NCBI GenBank assembly: GCA_022453515.1
Contig: JAJNNY010000005.1
Location: forward strand, 62,001 to 126,000
Length of the DNA: 64,000 nucleotides
Source of the DNA: Astrocystis sublimbata
Taxonomy: Eukaryota > Ascomycota > Sordariomycetes > Xylariales > Xylariaceae
Direction of reading: 5' to 3'
The first letter of the stretch is position 1. The number at the start of each line of letters is the position of its first letter. A model generated the notes under the pieces. The model was not told where the DNA came from and ran no database searches. It saw nothing but the letters and a program-made list of their open reading frames with translations. Of this stretch, positions 11,041 to 22,000 are shown in pieces. The translations under genes were made by a program, and so were the position numbers.

Positions 11041-13247
11041 TTCGTCCTTGTACCATCGACCAGACCATCTTGTCAGTGCTGCCTGCTATTCTGCGAGTTA
11101 CCATCGTCTGTTTCAGTTGTCACATCCCTTACATTGTTGCAGGATGCAGACACTGCTTCCAATCATGGGACATGATACAGCCGTGGGTGGAATGTGAGCA
11201 TGAGATTGAATGGAGAGGAGGAGACAATGGCGCGCTACCAAGGGATGTGTATAATGAAATGATGCTGGTGACGTGGGGTTCTGAGTTCTGGTTGGCTTCA
11301 GGCACCCCAAGTTACCTAACTGGCGCTTACCTAGGTGTGTTACCCACTGGCCAGGTGCTACCTCTAGGCCGGGCCTGGGCCGGGCAACAATGCCTAATGC
11401 GATACTAAGATACATGTTTGTAGATATCAATCAAACAATGTCAAGGCAACAGGTACCTGCTTGGTGGATGATGACGGAATTCAACAATGCGAAATAGGTA
11501 TCACAAAAATAGATTCACGCGCTTTGTTATTTGATTTTTTTTTCCAATTTCCTGTCTGCGGAATCAATATGCACATGCAGCGCTTTCAAACATGGTGCAC
11601 ATGTCATAGTACATCTTCCTTACAAGACAAGCAAGCCTTACGGGTCTCTACGATGCTCATCTACTCCCTATCACTATTAGGTTTCTATTGACGAAAGTGT
11701 TGCAACTTAAGAAGAAGATGGAGGGATTGGGTTTAGATAAGTCGCCGTGGTTGAGAGGAGTAGGTAAGCCTTGGGCAGGTGTCCGCCCTTCAATGAGGGC
11801 CAGAGCTGCGTTTTGAATCCTCGCATCATAAATATTAGCCTAGGTTCATACCAACGGTACTCAAGAAAATGATGTTATGACATCAGCTCCAAGTAATATG
11901 ACGCCGGAGATGAGAATTGCATGCCTAGTTTCTGCGAGAGCTCTCATACCAGAAGGCCCAGCCTCTAACAGTTCTTGTTGTCACCAGCACATGCCGTTGC
12001 CTTTGTTGGCTGTGAGATTGACATACAATTTATTGATGCCTGTCAGTTAATAAAGAGCTAAATATATTAAGAATTTCCTTTTCGTAGCCTTTGGCGTGAA
12101 GCGGTTCGTAATATGAAGCAGCATTGACTCATCAAACAAGAAACAACCAGCATGGTATATGCATCCTAAGCAAAAGCAACGATTATGTACTGTCATTAAA
12201 TGTTCTTACATAATGAGGTGTGATACTTATCAATATACTGTTCTCTCCAGGCGGGAATAATGCTACATAAATGTATGACACAATGACATTCCAGAACCAA
12301 TTCGATATTGACCTACCTAAGACTGTTCCACAACTGCCGTGACGACTCGGCTCGAAGCAGCCGAGACTCACCTTTGCGAACGAGTTGCACAGTCGGGCTG
12401 ACCATTGACGGCAAACCCTATGTTGCCATCTACCCCAGATCCTGTTGTCATACGGCTCTAACACGGCTCTGGGAACGTGATTCCACACCCACCCACCCCT
12501 CGTCTACACATCCGATCTGCCCATACTGGTATCGATTGTAGCCAGCAATGGCGGACTAAAAAGCTTTGTCATTGTAATCATATTACCCTCGCGCAGGGTA
12601 GGGTAAGCTTATATCGATTGCTGAGGTTGACCGAGCCTGAAATATTCCCATAGTCTAGGACTTTCTTAGCTTTCTACCCGCTACAGGAGCTTCATAGTGT
12701 TGTTGAGATTTCTCGGAACTAGAGACTATATCACCTCGAACGATATGTACATGTAAAAGATACCCGAAGATTGCTATGAAGGGCGACTGAGCTCCCGAGA
12801 AACTACGAGTTACGATATAGGCTTATAGGGCTCCCTCACCTAATCCAAAAATCGAAAATGAGATTCGAGTAACACGACCTAGGATCAACATCATAAGCAA
12901 CATAGGATTACGCGTTCTAAAAGGCTATATATTGAATATGGGAACGACACGAAGACGGGAGTGATGTTATTGCCGTTGCTGACAGGCTTGATTAGCTTCA
13001 CGCTTGCGAAACACATCGACAAGCATTCAGTAACTCACGACTATGTCAGGATGTTGACAACATGGAACACTCCGCGGGGAAGTCATTTTCGGTGTGTCAG
13101 TTCCCTCGGTGAGGAAAGAGATGCCGAGAGTTCTAATTCCCAAGCTCGCTCTGTTGAGAGTACCCGAAGGAGGTGTACTTGCCCGTCACAAAGCTATCCG
13201 AAGGACCGAAGAGCATGACAAGGAGAGTTCTGGTGAGGCGGGACGAA

Positions 13248-13255
13248 TATAAAAA
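13248..13255 (+). promoter_or_regulatory. TATA box of the small secreted protein gene
   Basis: TATAAAAA about 97 bp upstream of the ATG. It is followed by a C/A/T-rich leader with CTCAAATC, CATCAAACTC and AATAACAAAA just before the start, a layout common in strongly expressed fungal genes. Confidence 0.55.
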
Positions 13256-13351
13256 GCCGACATGATCCCCCGAGCCTCGTCCTTATCTCAAATCTTCACC
13301 ATCAAACTCAACAGTCTATCAAGATATCGACTCACACCTCCAATAACAAAA

Positions 13352-13737
13352 ATGCAGTTCACAACCACCACCGCCCTCCTCGGCATGCTCCTTGCCTCTG
13401 CCTCTGCCAGCCCGGTTGCGGCCGAGAACAAGCTCGTGGTCCGCCAGAGCCCCGTCGGCACCTGCGGCTCGCAGTTCGGTGCCCCTATTGCTGCGTTCCC
13501 CATCGGCGAGTCTTGCAGCGGAGACGGGTTTGCTTGTGACCCTTCTTGCACTGACATCGTAAGGAGCCCCTTTTCAAGACCCATCATCCAACAGAGGCGT
13601 GAAGACTAGATGGACAGGTGAAAATGCTAACCCCTCATTTCTAGATCCAATGCGCCAACGGTGCCTTCGTCGTCATCGCCTCCTGCGGCAGCGCCACCTG
13701 CGCCGGAAACCACAACGGCGGCGCCGTCTGTGGCTAA
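13352..13737 (+). CDS. small secreted cysteine-rich protein (effector-like)
   Basis: Predicted 99-residue protein in two exons (13352-13558, 13645-13737) around an 86-bp intron with GTAAGG donor, GCTAAC branch site and TTCTAG acceptor, phase 0. Residues 1-19 form a signal peptide (MQFTTTTALLGMLLASASA). A short spacer ending KLVVRQ precedes the mature domain. The mature part has eight cysteines (38, 55, 62, 66, 72, 83, 88, 98), enough for four disulfides, is Gly/Ala/Ser-rich and has no enzyme motif. Such proteins are secreted and in plant- or insect-associated fungi often act as effectors; that role is inference. A TATA box and leader support expression. The in-frame upstream codons from 13262 are probably untranslated. 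I do not recognise a named family. Confidence 0.82.
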
Positions 13738-14419
13738 GCGGTAAGTACTTGCTACACAGTCTCGAAGACTCGCATGTTCTTTCACTGACATCATATTCAA
13801 TAGTCTCACTACAACCTTGCTCCCTATCTAGATTGTCTTCCGGTACGACGTCAAGCTATAAGACATCATGATAGGAGGCGAAGATAGGGGAGGGAGGAAC
13901 AATTGCAGTTTGGAATAAGATGGGCAACGGCGGTTGAATTCACTCGTTATTGACGCCTGAAAATTCGCTGAGAATGATTGCTGGGCAGCGTTCTCACAGA
14001 GAGCCCACCGTAAAAGTAACGTTAAGAGACCATGAGGTTTTGGGTACTTCAGAAACCTACCTAGGTACATAGCTTTTGGAAAAATTCACAAAGCATTTCT
14101 CATGCGAAGCATATTTTTCTTAGGGGCATTTTCTACATTGTGATCACCAGCTACTTCTGATTGATTCCCCGAGTTTCGGTACATAGAGGAATCACCAACG
14201 TACGAGGAAGCGGTTTTCTCGAAAAAAAAAAAATATCACGTAAAGTCCAGGCAAGCCTACCTACCGCATGTAGCTCGGTGATGAGTGACAAGAATCTGCG
14301 AGAGTGACATGATGTACAATGATTAAATTAAAACTCAATAAACGACATGTATAGATAGGTATTAATCAGCATGAGAGGGGAAAATTTTAATCATTCCATC
14401 AAAGATTTCAAAAATTTCG

Positions 14420-14527
14420 GCCACCAAGGGAATCGAACCCCCGGGTCCCAACGCTGCAGATAGGATATTCTCGCTAGGTAACGATACTTTTGCTTCGCTA
14501 GGGCCGCACCAACTCGGCCATTGGTAG
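14420..14527 (-). pseudogene. class II tRNA-like gene (Leu/Ser type), probably degenerate
   Basis: The minus strand has a perfect A box, TGGCCGAGTTGG (14520-14509), and a perfect B box, GGTTCGATTCC, with a 7-bp pairable acceptor stem (CTACCAA with TTGGTGG, one G-T pair). The TGGCCGAG start and the long variable region point to the Leu/Ser class; the 108-nt length would need an intron. The T stem is short by about two bases if that acceptor pairing is used, I cannot fold a clean anticodon stem, and the base after the acceptor is C rather than A or G. I therefore read it as a decayed copy, although transcription by Pol III is possible. Confidence 0.5.
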
Positions 14528-14789
14528 TATTGTTAAGGGTCCTTAAGGTTAATCTGATATATAACACAGGCTTTCTAGGCTGCTTAACGCAGCTCCAAAG
14601 TTTATTTACATACCGTAGTATTATTCAAGGGAATCCCGGCGAAATCACAAACATAATAAAAGATAAATAGAAAGAAAAAGGCCTTGTAAATATATCTAAT
14701 ATAAACTTCGTGTATATATCATAGGTGTGTATCCTACACACTTAATGTGTTAGGTGGTGTGAAAGCATAGAGACAAAAAAAGGAACTTT

Positions 14790-14850
14790 GGCGGGCGAAG
14801 GAATCGAACCCCGGCACCTAACGCTGCAAGATAATTCTCTTAAGTTAATA
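14790..14850 (-). pseudogene. 3' fragment of a tRNA gene
   Basis: Contains a B box (GGTTCGATTCC) and shares TTGCAGCGTTAGGTGCC and GAGAAT...ATCT with the element 0.3 kb to the left, so the two are related. The 5' half with an A box is missing. An acceptor-like GCCCGCC followed by A lies at the 3' end. Confidence 0.45.
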
Positions 14851-15036
14851 AACACCCTGTACGGTCTGGGAGCCATCCAGGTCCGGGTGGCATGATCGTA
14901 AGGCGCGAGAGGTGGTTGAAACGAACACTCTGAGCACTCAAAGTGAAAGACGTTCGGGAACTTAATAATCTAAGCGGAATTTCTCATATCATTATCTAAA
15001 CCGTGTCTATCCAACTAGGTACCTACTATCGTAACC

Positions 15037-16200
15037 TTACTTATGTCTCTTGGGCAGGTATCGAACATGGGACGGGCAATTTCCCTGATCACCCTTGAAA
15101 GTATCCCGAGCGGGGACAAATTCGCCGCTCTGCAGACTGCCCTTCACAAACCACACATACCAGGCCTCGTGTAAGATGCCATGTCCGGAGCACTTGAGTA
15201 TGACACGGCTGCCGCTGAAGTCCTCGAGAGCGTCCTGGATATCGGCCAGTGCGTATGTCTTGTGGGCATCGGGCTCGATCCCGACACGCTGGAGAGCATA
15301 GTATGTATCTAGCATCCGGAAAAGTCCGAAGGCTCGCACGAAGTAGTCGACTACTTCCATGCCGGGTTTGTAGTCCTCACCGTAGCAAGATGGAGCTAGA
15401 GTGTTGATACAGGTGCCGTGCTTGTTGTACTCATGAGCCCACAAATGCTCGTTCGTACCGCTGCGGAATACGTCAGTGTTGTGTCTAAAGATACTGCTGC
15501 CGCATTCCCATTATGAACAAGCTCGTGTATGATATTCAAGACGATGTGCACGCACCTGACGGGGAATGAGAAGGGCTGTGGTAGACTTACTAGTTAGCGA
15601 CCCAATACCGGTCCATGGCGTCCATGAGCTCTTCTTGATCGTAGTGCTTTAGCAGACCTGAGATATTGTTGTATTGGGGCGTCATCCCGCAGAACTGGTC
15701 GTAAGAGCCATCGCAAAGATCAGGCCTGGTTTTGAGCACGTCAGCATGTCCACTCTTTCAATTGGAGTTCGTTTCACTATGCGATGATAATGGAATTACG
15801 CTGCTAGCTCGAGTCTACGGGGGCAAGTCAGAACGTACCAAAGCCCGTGAAGAGTCCAATCCTGCTCATTGCCCCGAACATGCGCTTTCTCGTCCCAGAA
15901 CTGCGTCAACAATAACCGACCGCCGGGTTGGATGAAGCAGCAAGAACCGGTAGCCGACGAATCACTGCAGCTTGTGGGACCGTCGATAGGACATGAAGGC
16001 GCGCCGCTGAGCGGATCGTAAGGCGATACGCCGTTAAAGGTTGTGTCGTATAGCGGGTTCGCGCTCGATTGCGAAGAAGAGGTGTGCTCATGTTCAAACA
16101 CCGAGGGGACGGAGTTGGGAATCCCGCCCAGGAGCGGTACTTGCGAAACAAGATTGTTCGCGTAGGTGAAGATGGACCGTAGAGATATTGTCGGCGCCAT
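15037..16200 (-). CDS. ribonuclease T2 family protein
   Basis: Predicted 306 residues in three exons (16200-15839, 15725-15591, 15460-15037); introns of 113 and 130 bp use GTACGT and GTAAGT donors and all phases agree. The first splice rebuilds the active-site block WTLHGLW (His118) and the second rebuilds WAHEYNKHGTC (His175, Glu176, Lys179, His180), the two conserved motifs of T2 endoribonucleases, which cut single-stranded RNA through 2',3'-cyclic phosphates. Cys pairs expected of the fold are present (for example CSDSSATGSCC, LCDG, FCGM, GTC). By family the enzyme is secreted or vacuolar, yet the N-terminus from this ATG (MAPTISLRSIFTYANNLVSQ) is a poor signal peptide; an upstream exon or start may be missing. 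All catalytic residues are intact. Confidence 0.9.
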
Positions 16201-17456
16201 GGTGATGGTGATGGACGTCTTGCCTTCACGACCTAAGTGTATGGAGGAGAAGTTGTTCTTCTGTGGTCTAAATCTTGGGTTTTAAATCGCGCGAAAGGCG
16301 TATCTGATCCTAAGTGAAAAGATCCTAGGCAGTTGTATGGTCATGAGACACTCCGGTCAGCAAAGAGGGGGCAAGAGCTGATGATTAAGCTCGAGCTGGC
16401 GCGGGCTTCTTATGCTGTCTGCCTTATAAGTAGGTAGGCAGGTAGGCAGAATAACGTATGTTGAAGCTTGATACGTTATCAGTTGCATGGATCGTCGACA
16501 GATGACCTCTTAGGCATGCTAGGTCTGGTCTCTTGCATGTGACGTACCACGTCGTTTCGGCTTAGGGTACGTTAGGGGTCCCGCCTTCGAGCCACGAGAT
16601 GGCCCGCGCCATGCCGCCTTAGGCTTAGATATGCTTAGGCTGCCTCCAGCCCAGGCCCCCTTTGCCGCAAGTAAAGAACGGATAAATTTCCACTGTAGCT
16701 TTGGCAGTTAGAACGTATAAACACGACCCAAAGCAAACCGTAACCGTTTTCGTGCCAAACTCGGACTTGAACCCCGAGGACCAAATACCATAACGCTGTA
16801 TCCACGTATATATCTATCTATCTATGATTAATAAATGCCTAATATCTAGATGATATATCAAAAGTTCAATTCGATACATAATATTCATTCGCATAACAGA
16901 AATCTACAGAATCATGAATGCTATTGGATTAGTATTCGCGCCCTCTATTTGGTAGGTGTGCGGCCTAGTGCTCAGCGATTCATATGGGGCTTTAGGTAAT
17001 GTTGAAAACACAGGTTACGAAGAACACATCTGTGACGATGGTACCTACCTACTACTGTCTAAGATATCGTCCGTTAGTATACCACATCTAAGAATTCCAG
17101 CCACACTTTCAAGCCTGCTTCCTGCTCGTCTTACCATCCTGCTCGTACCAACAAGTGACAAATGAATAAATAAGATCGAATCCCCTTCCTCCAACTAGGA
17201 GGTGACGATATCTACACTGCTTTTTATAGGTGATAGTGTGCTGCATTGCAACTCTCGAGCCAGGCTGTCACCATTCCATTGTGGAAGGCTTTCATGTCTC
17301 TGGTGTATTCACAGTTACATGCAGCATGAGGTTCTATGTAAAGGGGGCAAATGATGTGTCCAGGTAGGTAAAGGGTATCAAAGAATCATGTTATTATGTC
17401 TAAAGTTAAATATTTCGTCTCTCGCTCGTTTGCCTTTTTCTCCCGCGCCCTACCGC
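16201..17456. other. intergenic region with a third tRNA-like fragment
   Basis: Promoter side of the T2 ribonuclease gene. TAGGTAGGCAGG repeats lie near 16431-16447 and a TATC repeat near 16807-16825. No gene is supported. Confidence 0.45.
16751..16806 (-). pseudogene. tRNA-like 3' fragment
   Basis: The minus strand has a B box (GGTTCAAGTCC) preceded by CAGCGTTATGGT, resembling the remnants at 14.4 and 14.8 kb. The T stem does not pair properly and no 5' half is present. Confidence 0.35.
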
Positions 17457-18600
17457 TCACCTCTGCCTCGGGAAAGCCCCAATCAAAACCTTCTGGTTCC
17501 GAGCATCCTCGGGATGTATGCCCGACTCTAAGAGCTCTGGCACCGTGACTATAGGGAAGTTATATTTGACTGTGAAGTCGCGGTCTTCTATCGAGACCCG
17601 CGCGTAGTGTTTCGTCTGTGGTGGTTTCGTCGAATCGGCCGTTTGGATCGACCGCGTCGTCGGTGTCGTCGATTTGGAGATGGCTTTTAGAACCGTCGAT
17701 GCTCCCCCATGTTCCTGCTCCCTCGCTTTCCGGAACAGGGACAATGGGATGTCCTGGGGATCGTGTCCCTGTTTTTGGATCGCCCAGACAAGTTCCTGGA
17801 CCCGTCGGTCCTTGTTCTTCCTATTGGTCTCCACGCACGCTCTGATGAAGAATACGAAGCGAAGGAATCTGCCGTTTGGTTGTTTCGTCAGCCTTAATAC
17901 GTCATTGAGTTATCTCGGACAAGCTCAGCAAGCTAGCATCAAATCTTCCTTCCCAAAAGAAGAAGAGAAAAAGGTAGTAGGAAAGGTACGAGACGACTGG
18001 CTTTCTCGTAGATTTAGCGAAACTTACAATAAGAAACCGAGAATGCTGAGCTGTGTCACTGCCACTGGGGCCCAGAAATTCGCATCATATGGAAATTCTA
18101 CATCGTCAATGTAAAGTATCTGCGACCGGATCGTCGTATATGCTTGAAACGCGACGGTGAGGGAGGTGCCCAACCAAAATAGAAGCTCGAAGGCGACATG
18201 GGCACCCGGGTGTATTCCCTGGAAGTTGTCCCTCCGTATTATTATGACGATGAACTCGATTGTATCCCAAGAAATAAAAACGCTCAACTGTGGTCATTTT
18301 TTTCATGTCAGCGCCAGAACAAGAGCATTTTCGCGACGTGGGACACAAGAGCTCCGGAATGAAGTAGAAGTGTGGAACGCCTGGAAGACTCACTGCAGGG
18401 AAAGCAACAAATGCCCAGTATAACTGCGAGAATGTGACACGGTCGATGGCAACAGCGAGACCTAGCGCAGTGATGCTGAGTGCCAACGCGATGGACCGCA
18501 AGACGATCTTGGTAATATTCCACCTTCTCTGGCTCCTCGTGACTGGGATGGGCGGCAGCTTTTCTCGAGGCACCTTCTTCCTACTCTTTCCACAGCCCAT
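17457..18600 (-). CDS. four-span membrane protein, MARVEL-like
   Basis: Predicted 292 residues in three exons (18600-18394, 18287-18028, 17868-17457). Introns of 106 and 159 bp have GTGAGT and GTAAGT donors, CACAG and GGCAG acceptors, and matching phases. Four hydrophobic spans are visible: about 31-52 (IVLRSIALALSITALGLAVA), 58-85 (joined across the first splice), 98-118 (AFELLFWLGTSLTVAFQAYT) and 138-165 (joined across the second). A basic N-terminus (GCGKSRKKVPREK) and a soluble tail of about 120 residues with a charged helix (NRKNKDRRVQELVWAIQKQG) flank them. Four spans with an acidic/aromatic third loop suggest a MARVEL-type fungal membrane protein; I infer this from topology alone. The function is unknown. 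Confidence 0.78.
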
Positions 18601-18631
18601 GATGCATAAGGTTTGAAAGCTGACGTGACGA

Positions 18632-19156
18632 TTACAGCCTCGTTGATATCTTGAAGACCTCCACCGGATGGCCTAATAGCTTCCGGGGCCCCAAACCAGG
18701 CTGGTTGCCCTGGGCTTCACTCGGCGGCAGGCGAATTCGGGCGTTCACTTCGTCGGCCGCATCCGTCGGTGTCGTCGGCGCGCCGTATTCACGGCTCATC
18801 GGCTTTGACGGGGCCGATGAGTTCGAAATGCGTTCGATCGATAATCTCAAGCCTCCAACTCGGGTCCTCCTAGCCTCCTTGGCTGTTTTTGTCGTACCCC
18901 GTTCCGTTGCCCCTTCGTGAAGCCGGTCGGTAATCTGTTCTCGAGTAAATATCGCCGTGTCGCCACCCAAGCCACGATTTGGGATATTTCGAAATCGATG
19001 GCCGTCCCTCGTGATGTTGATGTCCCTTTTCGTCAAGGTGGGATGATGAAGCGGAAGATAAAGGGCTTGGCTGGGAAGTAGAAAGCTGACATGCCAAATG
19101 GGACGAGGCACAGGAGCGGCAGATGGGGGTCTAAAATCATTCTCCACCACATCCAT
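18632..19156 (-). CDS. uncertain small ORF
   Basis: An intronless 174-residue frame with an ATG (MDVVENDFRPPSAAP), ending 31 bp before the start of the membrane-protein gene on the same strand. The composition is Arg/Thr/Pro-rich with segments such as IFTREQITDRLHEG and LSIERISNSSAPSKPM. No domain, signal peptide or membrane span is seen. It could be a lineage-specific protein, a piece of the 5' region of the next gene, or chance. Confidence 0.3.
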   Translation of the reverse strand: MDVVENDFRPPSAAPVPRPIWHVSFLLPSQALYLPLHHPTLTKRDINITRDGHRFRNIPNRGLGGDTAIFTREQITDRLHEGATERGTTKTAKEARRTRVGGLRLSIERISNSSAPSKPMSREYGAPTTPTDAADEVNARIRLPPSEAQGNQPGLGPRKLLGHPVEVFKISTRL

Positions 19157-20443
19157 AAACGCGGTTCAGGGGTGCCATGCTCAGCTCCAGTTTACATATG
19201 CAGAACCCAGGTTAAGGTACCGCAGCTAAGGACCGCTAGGGCTAGCAAGATGCGGTCAGTGATACATACTATGAATAGTATCCATCAAGCAATTCGTTTA
19301 ATCCGGCCAACGTCGACTTCTCAACTATTGTTTATCTAAACTATATTTAATAGTTATGTCACTCTTTGCGAACATCATGGTTGCACACCTCCATGTGTAT
19401 CAAGGTTTCACATATGCACATAATGAAAGTTACTACCAATAGCCGAATGACAACGCTGTACTCAGGCCCGTCAGGCTACTACTTGCTTGAACTGTCGATG
19501 GGCTGAGTTGCTAATGGCGCCTGGATTGCTCTAGCTTGGCGCGGAAGAGAGGCGCAAGGTGTTTGAACCGGTAGACTAGTCCGTCTTTGGAACGTAGGAT
19601 GACAACCCATGTATTTTACTGAAGTAAGTAGATGGCTGAACTGTTGCCGAATTGCGGACTCTTCGTATATCTCTACGGAGTACCGAACTCCTGGATCAAT
19701 CAATCCCAGCAATTCAAGCAATTCAATCGACTTCCAAGCCGCCAGTGCCATGTAAGTATGGGTATTCGATGCCATATGATGGACATAGCATGAACTCATG
19801 GGCAGACTGTATTTTTAACCATTATCAATATACCATAGTAGGACACCTCTTAGCTGGCTGGCCGGATAGGAATACGTATCATAGAAGGATTGGTAAGCTG
19901 GTCAGTGCAGACGACCAAAATGATATCATTGTCAGCAATCATGCGTTAGGAACAAGACCTCAGGAAGAGTTGGAGGTTGTTCTTGATACAAGTATGACGG
20001 AATCTTTGGAGGTCAGAGAAGGCCTGCCATCTACCTATCTACCTATCTACCGTATCTACTCACTCATACGGATCTGGTGGGCTATGTTCTAATAATCTAA
20101 CATTCTGACTGCCATCAGTCGTGGGCATAGCGTCCGAACAAGGCAGAAAACTGCAGTCTATCGAACGTCTGCTAGGTCTAGAAGCGGAGGATATCTACTA
20201 TCGTGTTACGTAGTATATATGTACATATAACATCAATGCCAAACAGGAAACCAGTGGGCAGGGTATCAATCAAATCGCCCATTACTAATGCTTCCACATC
20301 GCAGCATTGGGACGGAAATGCTAGCCAGCACACAACGCCCAATTCATTTTGACACCGTAACGCCCTTCATGCAGAACAGACATGCACACAATCAATCCTC
20401 AATCCGAATCCGAAACCACTTCGTCCCGCCTCCAGCAGGCCTA
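19157..20443. other. intergenic region
   Basis: AT-rich with a CTAC(C)TATC repeat near 20030-20055. The longest frame (19652-20092) has no motif and looks like chance. Confidence 0.4.
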
Positions 20444-21328
20444 CTACACAGCCTCCCAATCCATCGCATCAACCATGAACTCCCAATCGTCTGAATCCGT
20501 AGTCCAGTCCGCCATGCTCACGGGTTGACTGCCGTTGTCGTTGACATGGCCATTGCCATTGACGCCTACCGAGGTGCTCTGGCTGCGCACGTATTGGTCG
20601 GTGAAGAAGTAGGCCTGCTCCAGGGCCGCCAAGATGACGGATAGGATCTCCTTCAAGTTGTAAGACTCGAGTTGCGGGGCCCGGACACGACCGCTGTCGT
20701 CGTCGTCGGCGTGTTTCCACCGGTTCCGCAGCTCCTTGGCACGGAAGAACTGCCGCAGTACATCTGGCCGCCCGAGCATCTCATGCAGCGGGTTTGCCGG
20801 GCTGTCCATCGCCCGCAGCACGTTCTCGTGGTAGCGGTGCTGCTCGTATCGGTCGCGCTGCGTGCGCAGCTCGTTGCTAATTCGCGGCCCTCCTCCTCCT
20901 CCTCCAACTCTTTCGATGGTGATGCCGAAGATCTCCATGAGATGCACGAGCGCGCGCTCGATCAGCATGTAGAACTCGTGAAAGTCGAGCTTAAAGTGGA
21001 TCTCGTTGGCGGCGACCTCTTGCTCGGGCCTGCCCAGTCGATCCACAGCGAGTTCGTAGCCGATCTCCAGAAAGGGTATCTTCCACTTCATCCTGGCGCT
21101 TATTTTGAGGAAGCGTGAGAGTAGCTGCTCGCGCGATGAAGGTTGCACGGTGCTGGTACTAGTCACTGTACTTGAGGATGTGCTGGTCTGGTGTTGGAAG
21201 GGGTAATTCTGACCCAAGGAATGGCCATTGTAATGATTGCTTGGAGGGGGTCGTGGCCATGAAGTCACTGCAGGCAAGTCCGAAGCCCAGCGTGATGCTG
21301 CTAGTCCTTTCGTCGCGTAGACCGACAT
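20444..21328 (-). CDS. fungal protein of unknown function
   Basis: Intronless 294-residue frame from a good ATG (MSVYATKGLAASRWASD). The N-terminus is Ser/Thr-rich (SSSTVTSTSTVQPSS), followed by a helical region with KWKIPFLEIGYELAVDRLGR, IHFKLDFHEFYMLIERALVH and LRQFFRAKELRNRWKHADDD, and an acidic aromatic end (WTTDSDDWEFMVDAMDWEA). Conserved-looking aromatic and charged positions suggest a folded helical domain, and I have a loose recollection of similar uncharacterised proteins in other Sordariomycetes. No catalytic motif, signal peptide or membrane span is visible. Strong codon bias makes a real gene likely. Confidence 0.75.
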   Translation of the reverse strand: MSVYATKGLAASRWASDLPAVTSWPRPPPSNHYNGHSLGQNYPFQHQTSTSSSTVTSTSTVQPSSREQLLSRFLKISARMKWKIPFLEIGYELAVDRLGRPEQEVAANEIHFKLDFHEFYMLIERALVHLMEIFGITIERVGGGGGGPRISNELRTQRDRYEQHRYHENVLRAMDSPANPLHEMLGRPDVLRQFFRAKELRNRWKHADDDDSGRVRAPQLESYNLKEILSVILAALEQAYFFTDQYVRSQSTSVGVNGNGHVNDNGSQPVSMADWTTDSDDWEFMVDAMDWEAV

Positions 21329-22000
21329 GTTGGTGTATGATAAGTTAGGTATAGGTAGGTATGAACGAGACTGGGTTGGGCCTGAGGGAGTCCATTATTC
21401 TGCCCGAGGCAGATGCAAGGTGGGAGCGTTTCGTGAAAAGGTAACCAATCAAGCTAGAGAAATGGGTGCTTGACAAGTTGAGGATGGATTAGCGAGTAAG
21501 TAAATCTACCTAATGTTAGGTTGACGATGGGCGGAATATGCGATCTGAGGATCTTGTCGTGCTTGTCATGCCGAGTCATTGCTTATTCCAATTTCCATCT
21601 ATCTTTGAGACTTTGATCTGCGCCAAGAAAGGGAGGGTAGGCACGCTAGCGCCATGTACAATGCGGGCCCCGCAACTACCCCATGGGCTCTGTTGTGAAG
21701 AAGGCCATTGTTTCTGAAACTGGAAAAAAGAAGTTGACACGAACTGTTTGAGTACTAACTAGTACCACCCAAGCAAAATGAACACGTATTGTGCGAAGGC
21801 CATTTTGATAACAATGGCATCGAACATAGTACTTCGCAATCCCTCAAGGAATGTAACCTCTGTCCAAAGACACTTCTATTTCCTTGAACTATATGTGCAG
21901 TCCTTTATGAGTCCAATTAGTACACAGGACTTTTTGATCTCGCTATGTGATAATCATGTTTGTGTGTGACTGCTTCCACGACCGTGTAGCCGTCTAAATG
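21329..22000. other. intergenic region
   Basis: Promoter of the protein of unknown function and 3' flank of the glycosyltransferase gene. TAGGTATAGGTAGG lies near 21347-21360. Nothing else is supported. Confidence 0.4.

Larger units (their letters stand above)
10553..13351. other. gene-poor 2.8-kb AT-rich interval
   Basis: Contains the tandem palindromic repeat at 10877-11040 (separate entry) and the promoter of the secreted-protein gene at its right end. Frames such as 10971-11408 and 12308-12541 show no domain or splice support. Nothing else was identified. Confidence 0.5.
13738..15036. other. AT-rich intergenic region with tRNA-derived remnants
   Basis: Besides the two tRNA-like elements listed separately I find only AT-rich sequence with A-runs (for example near 14221-14233). 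No gene is supported. Confidence 0.5.

Noticed and set aside
12964..13218. Short frame starting MLLPLLTGLISFTLA, like a signal peptide
   Set aside because: It lies in the promoter region of the secreted-protein gene, has no cysteine pattern, splice support or good context, and ends in low-complexity Arg/Ser sequence.
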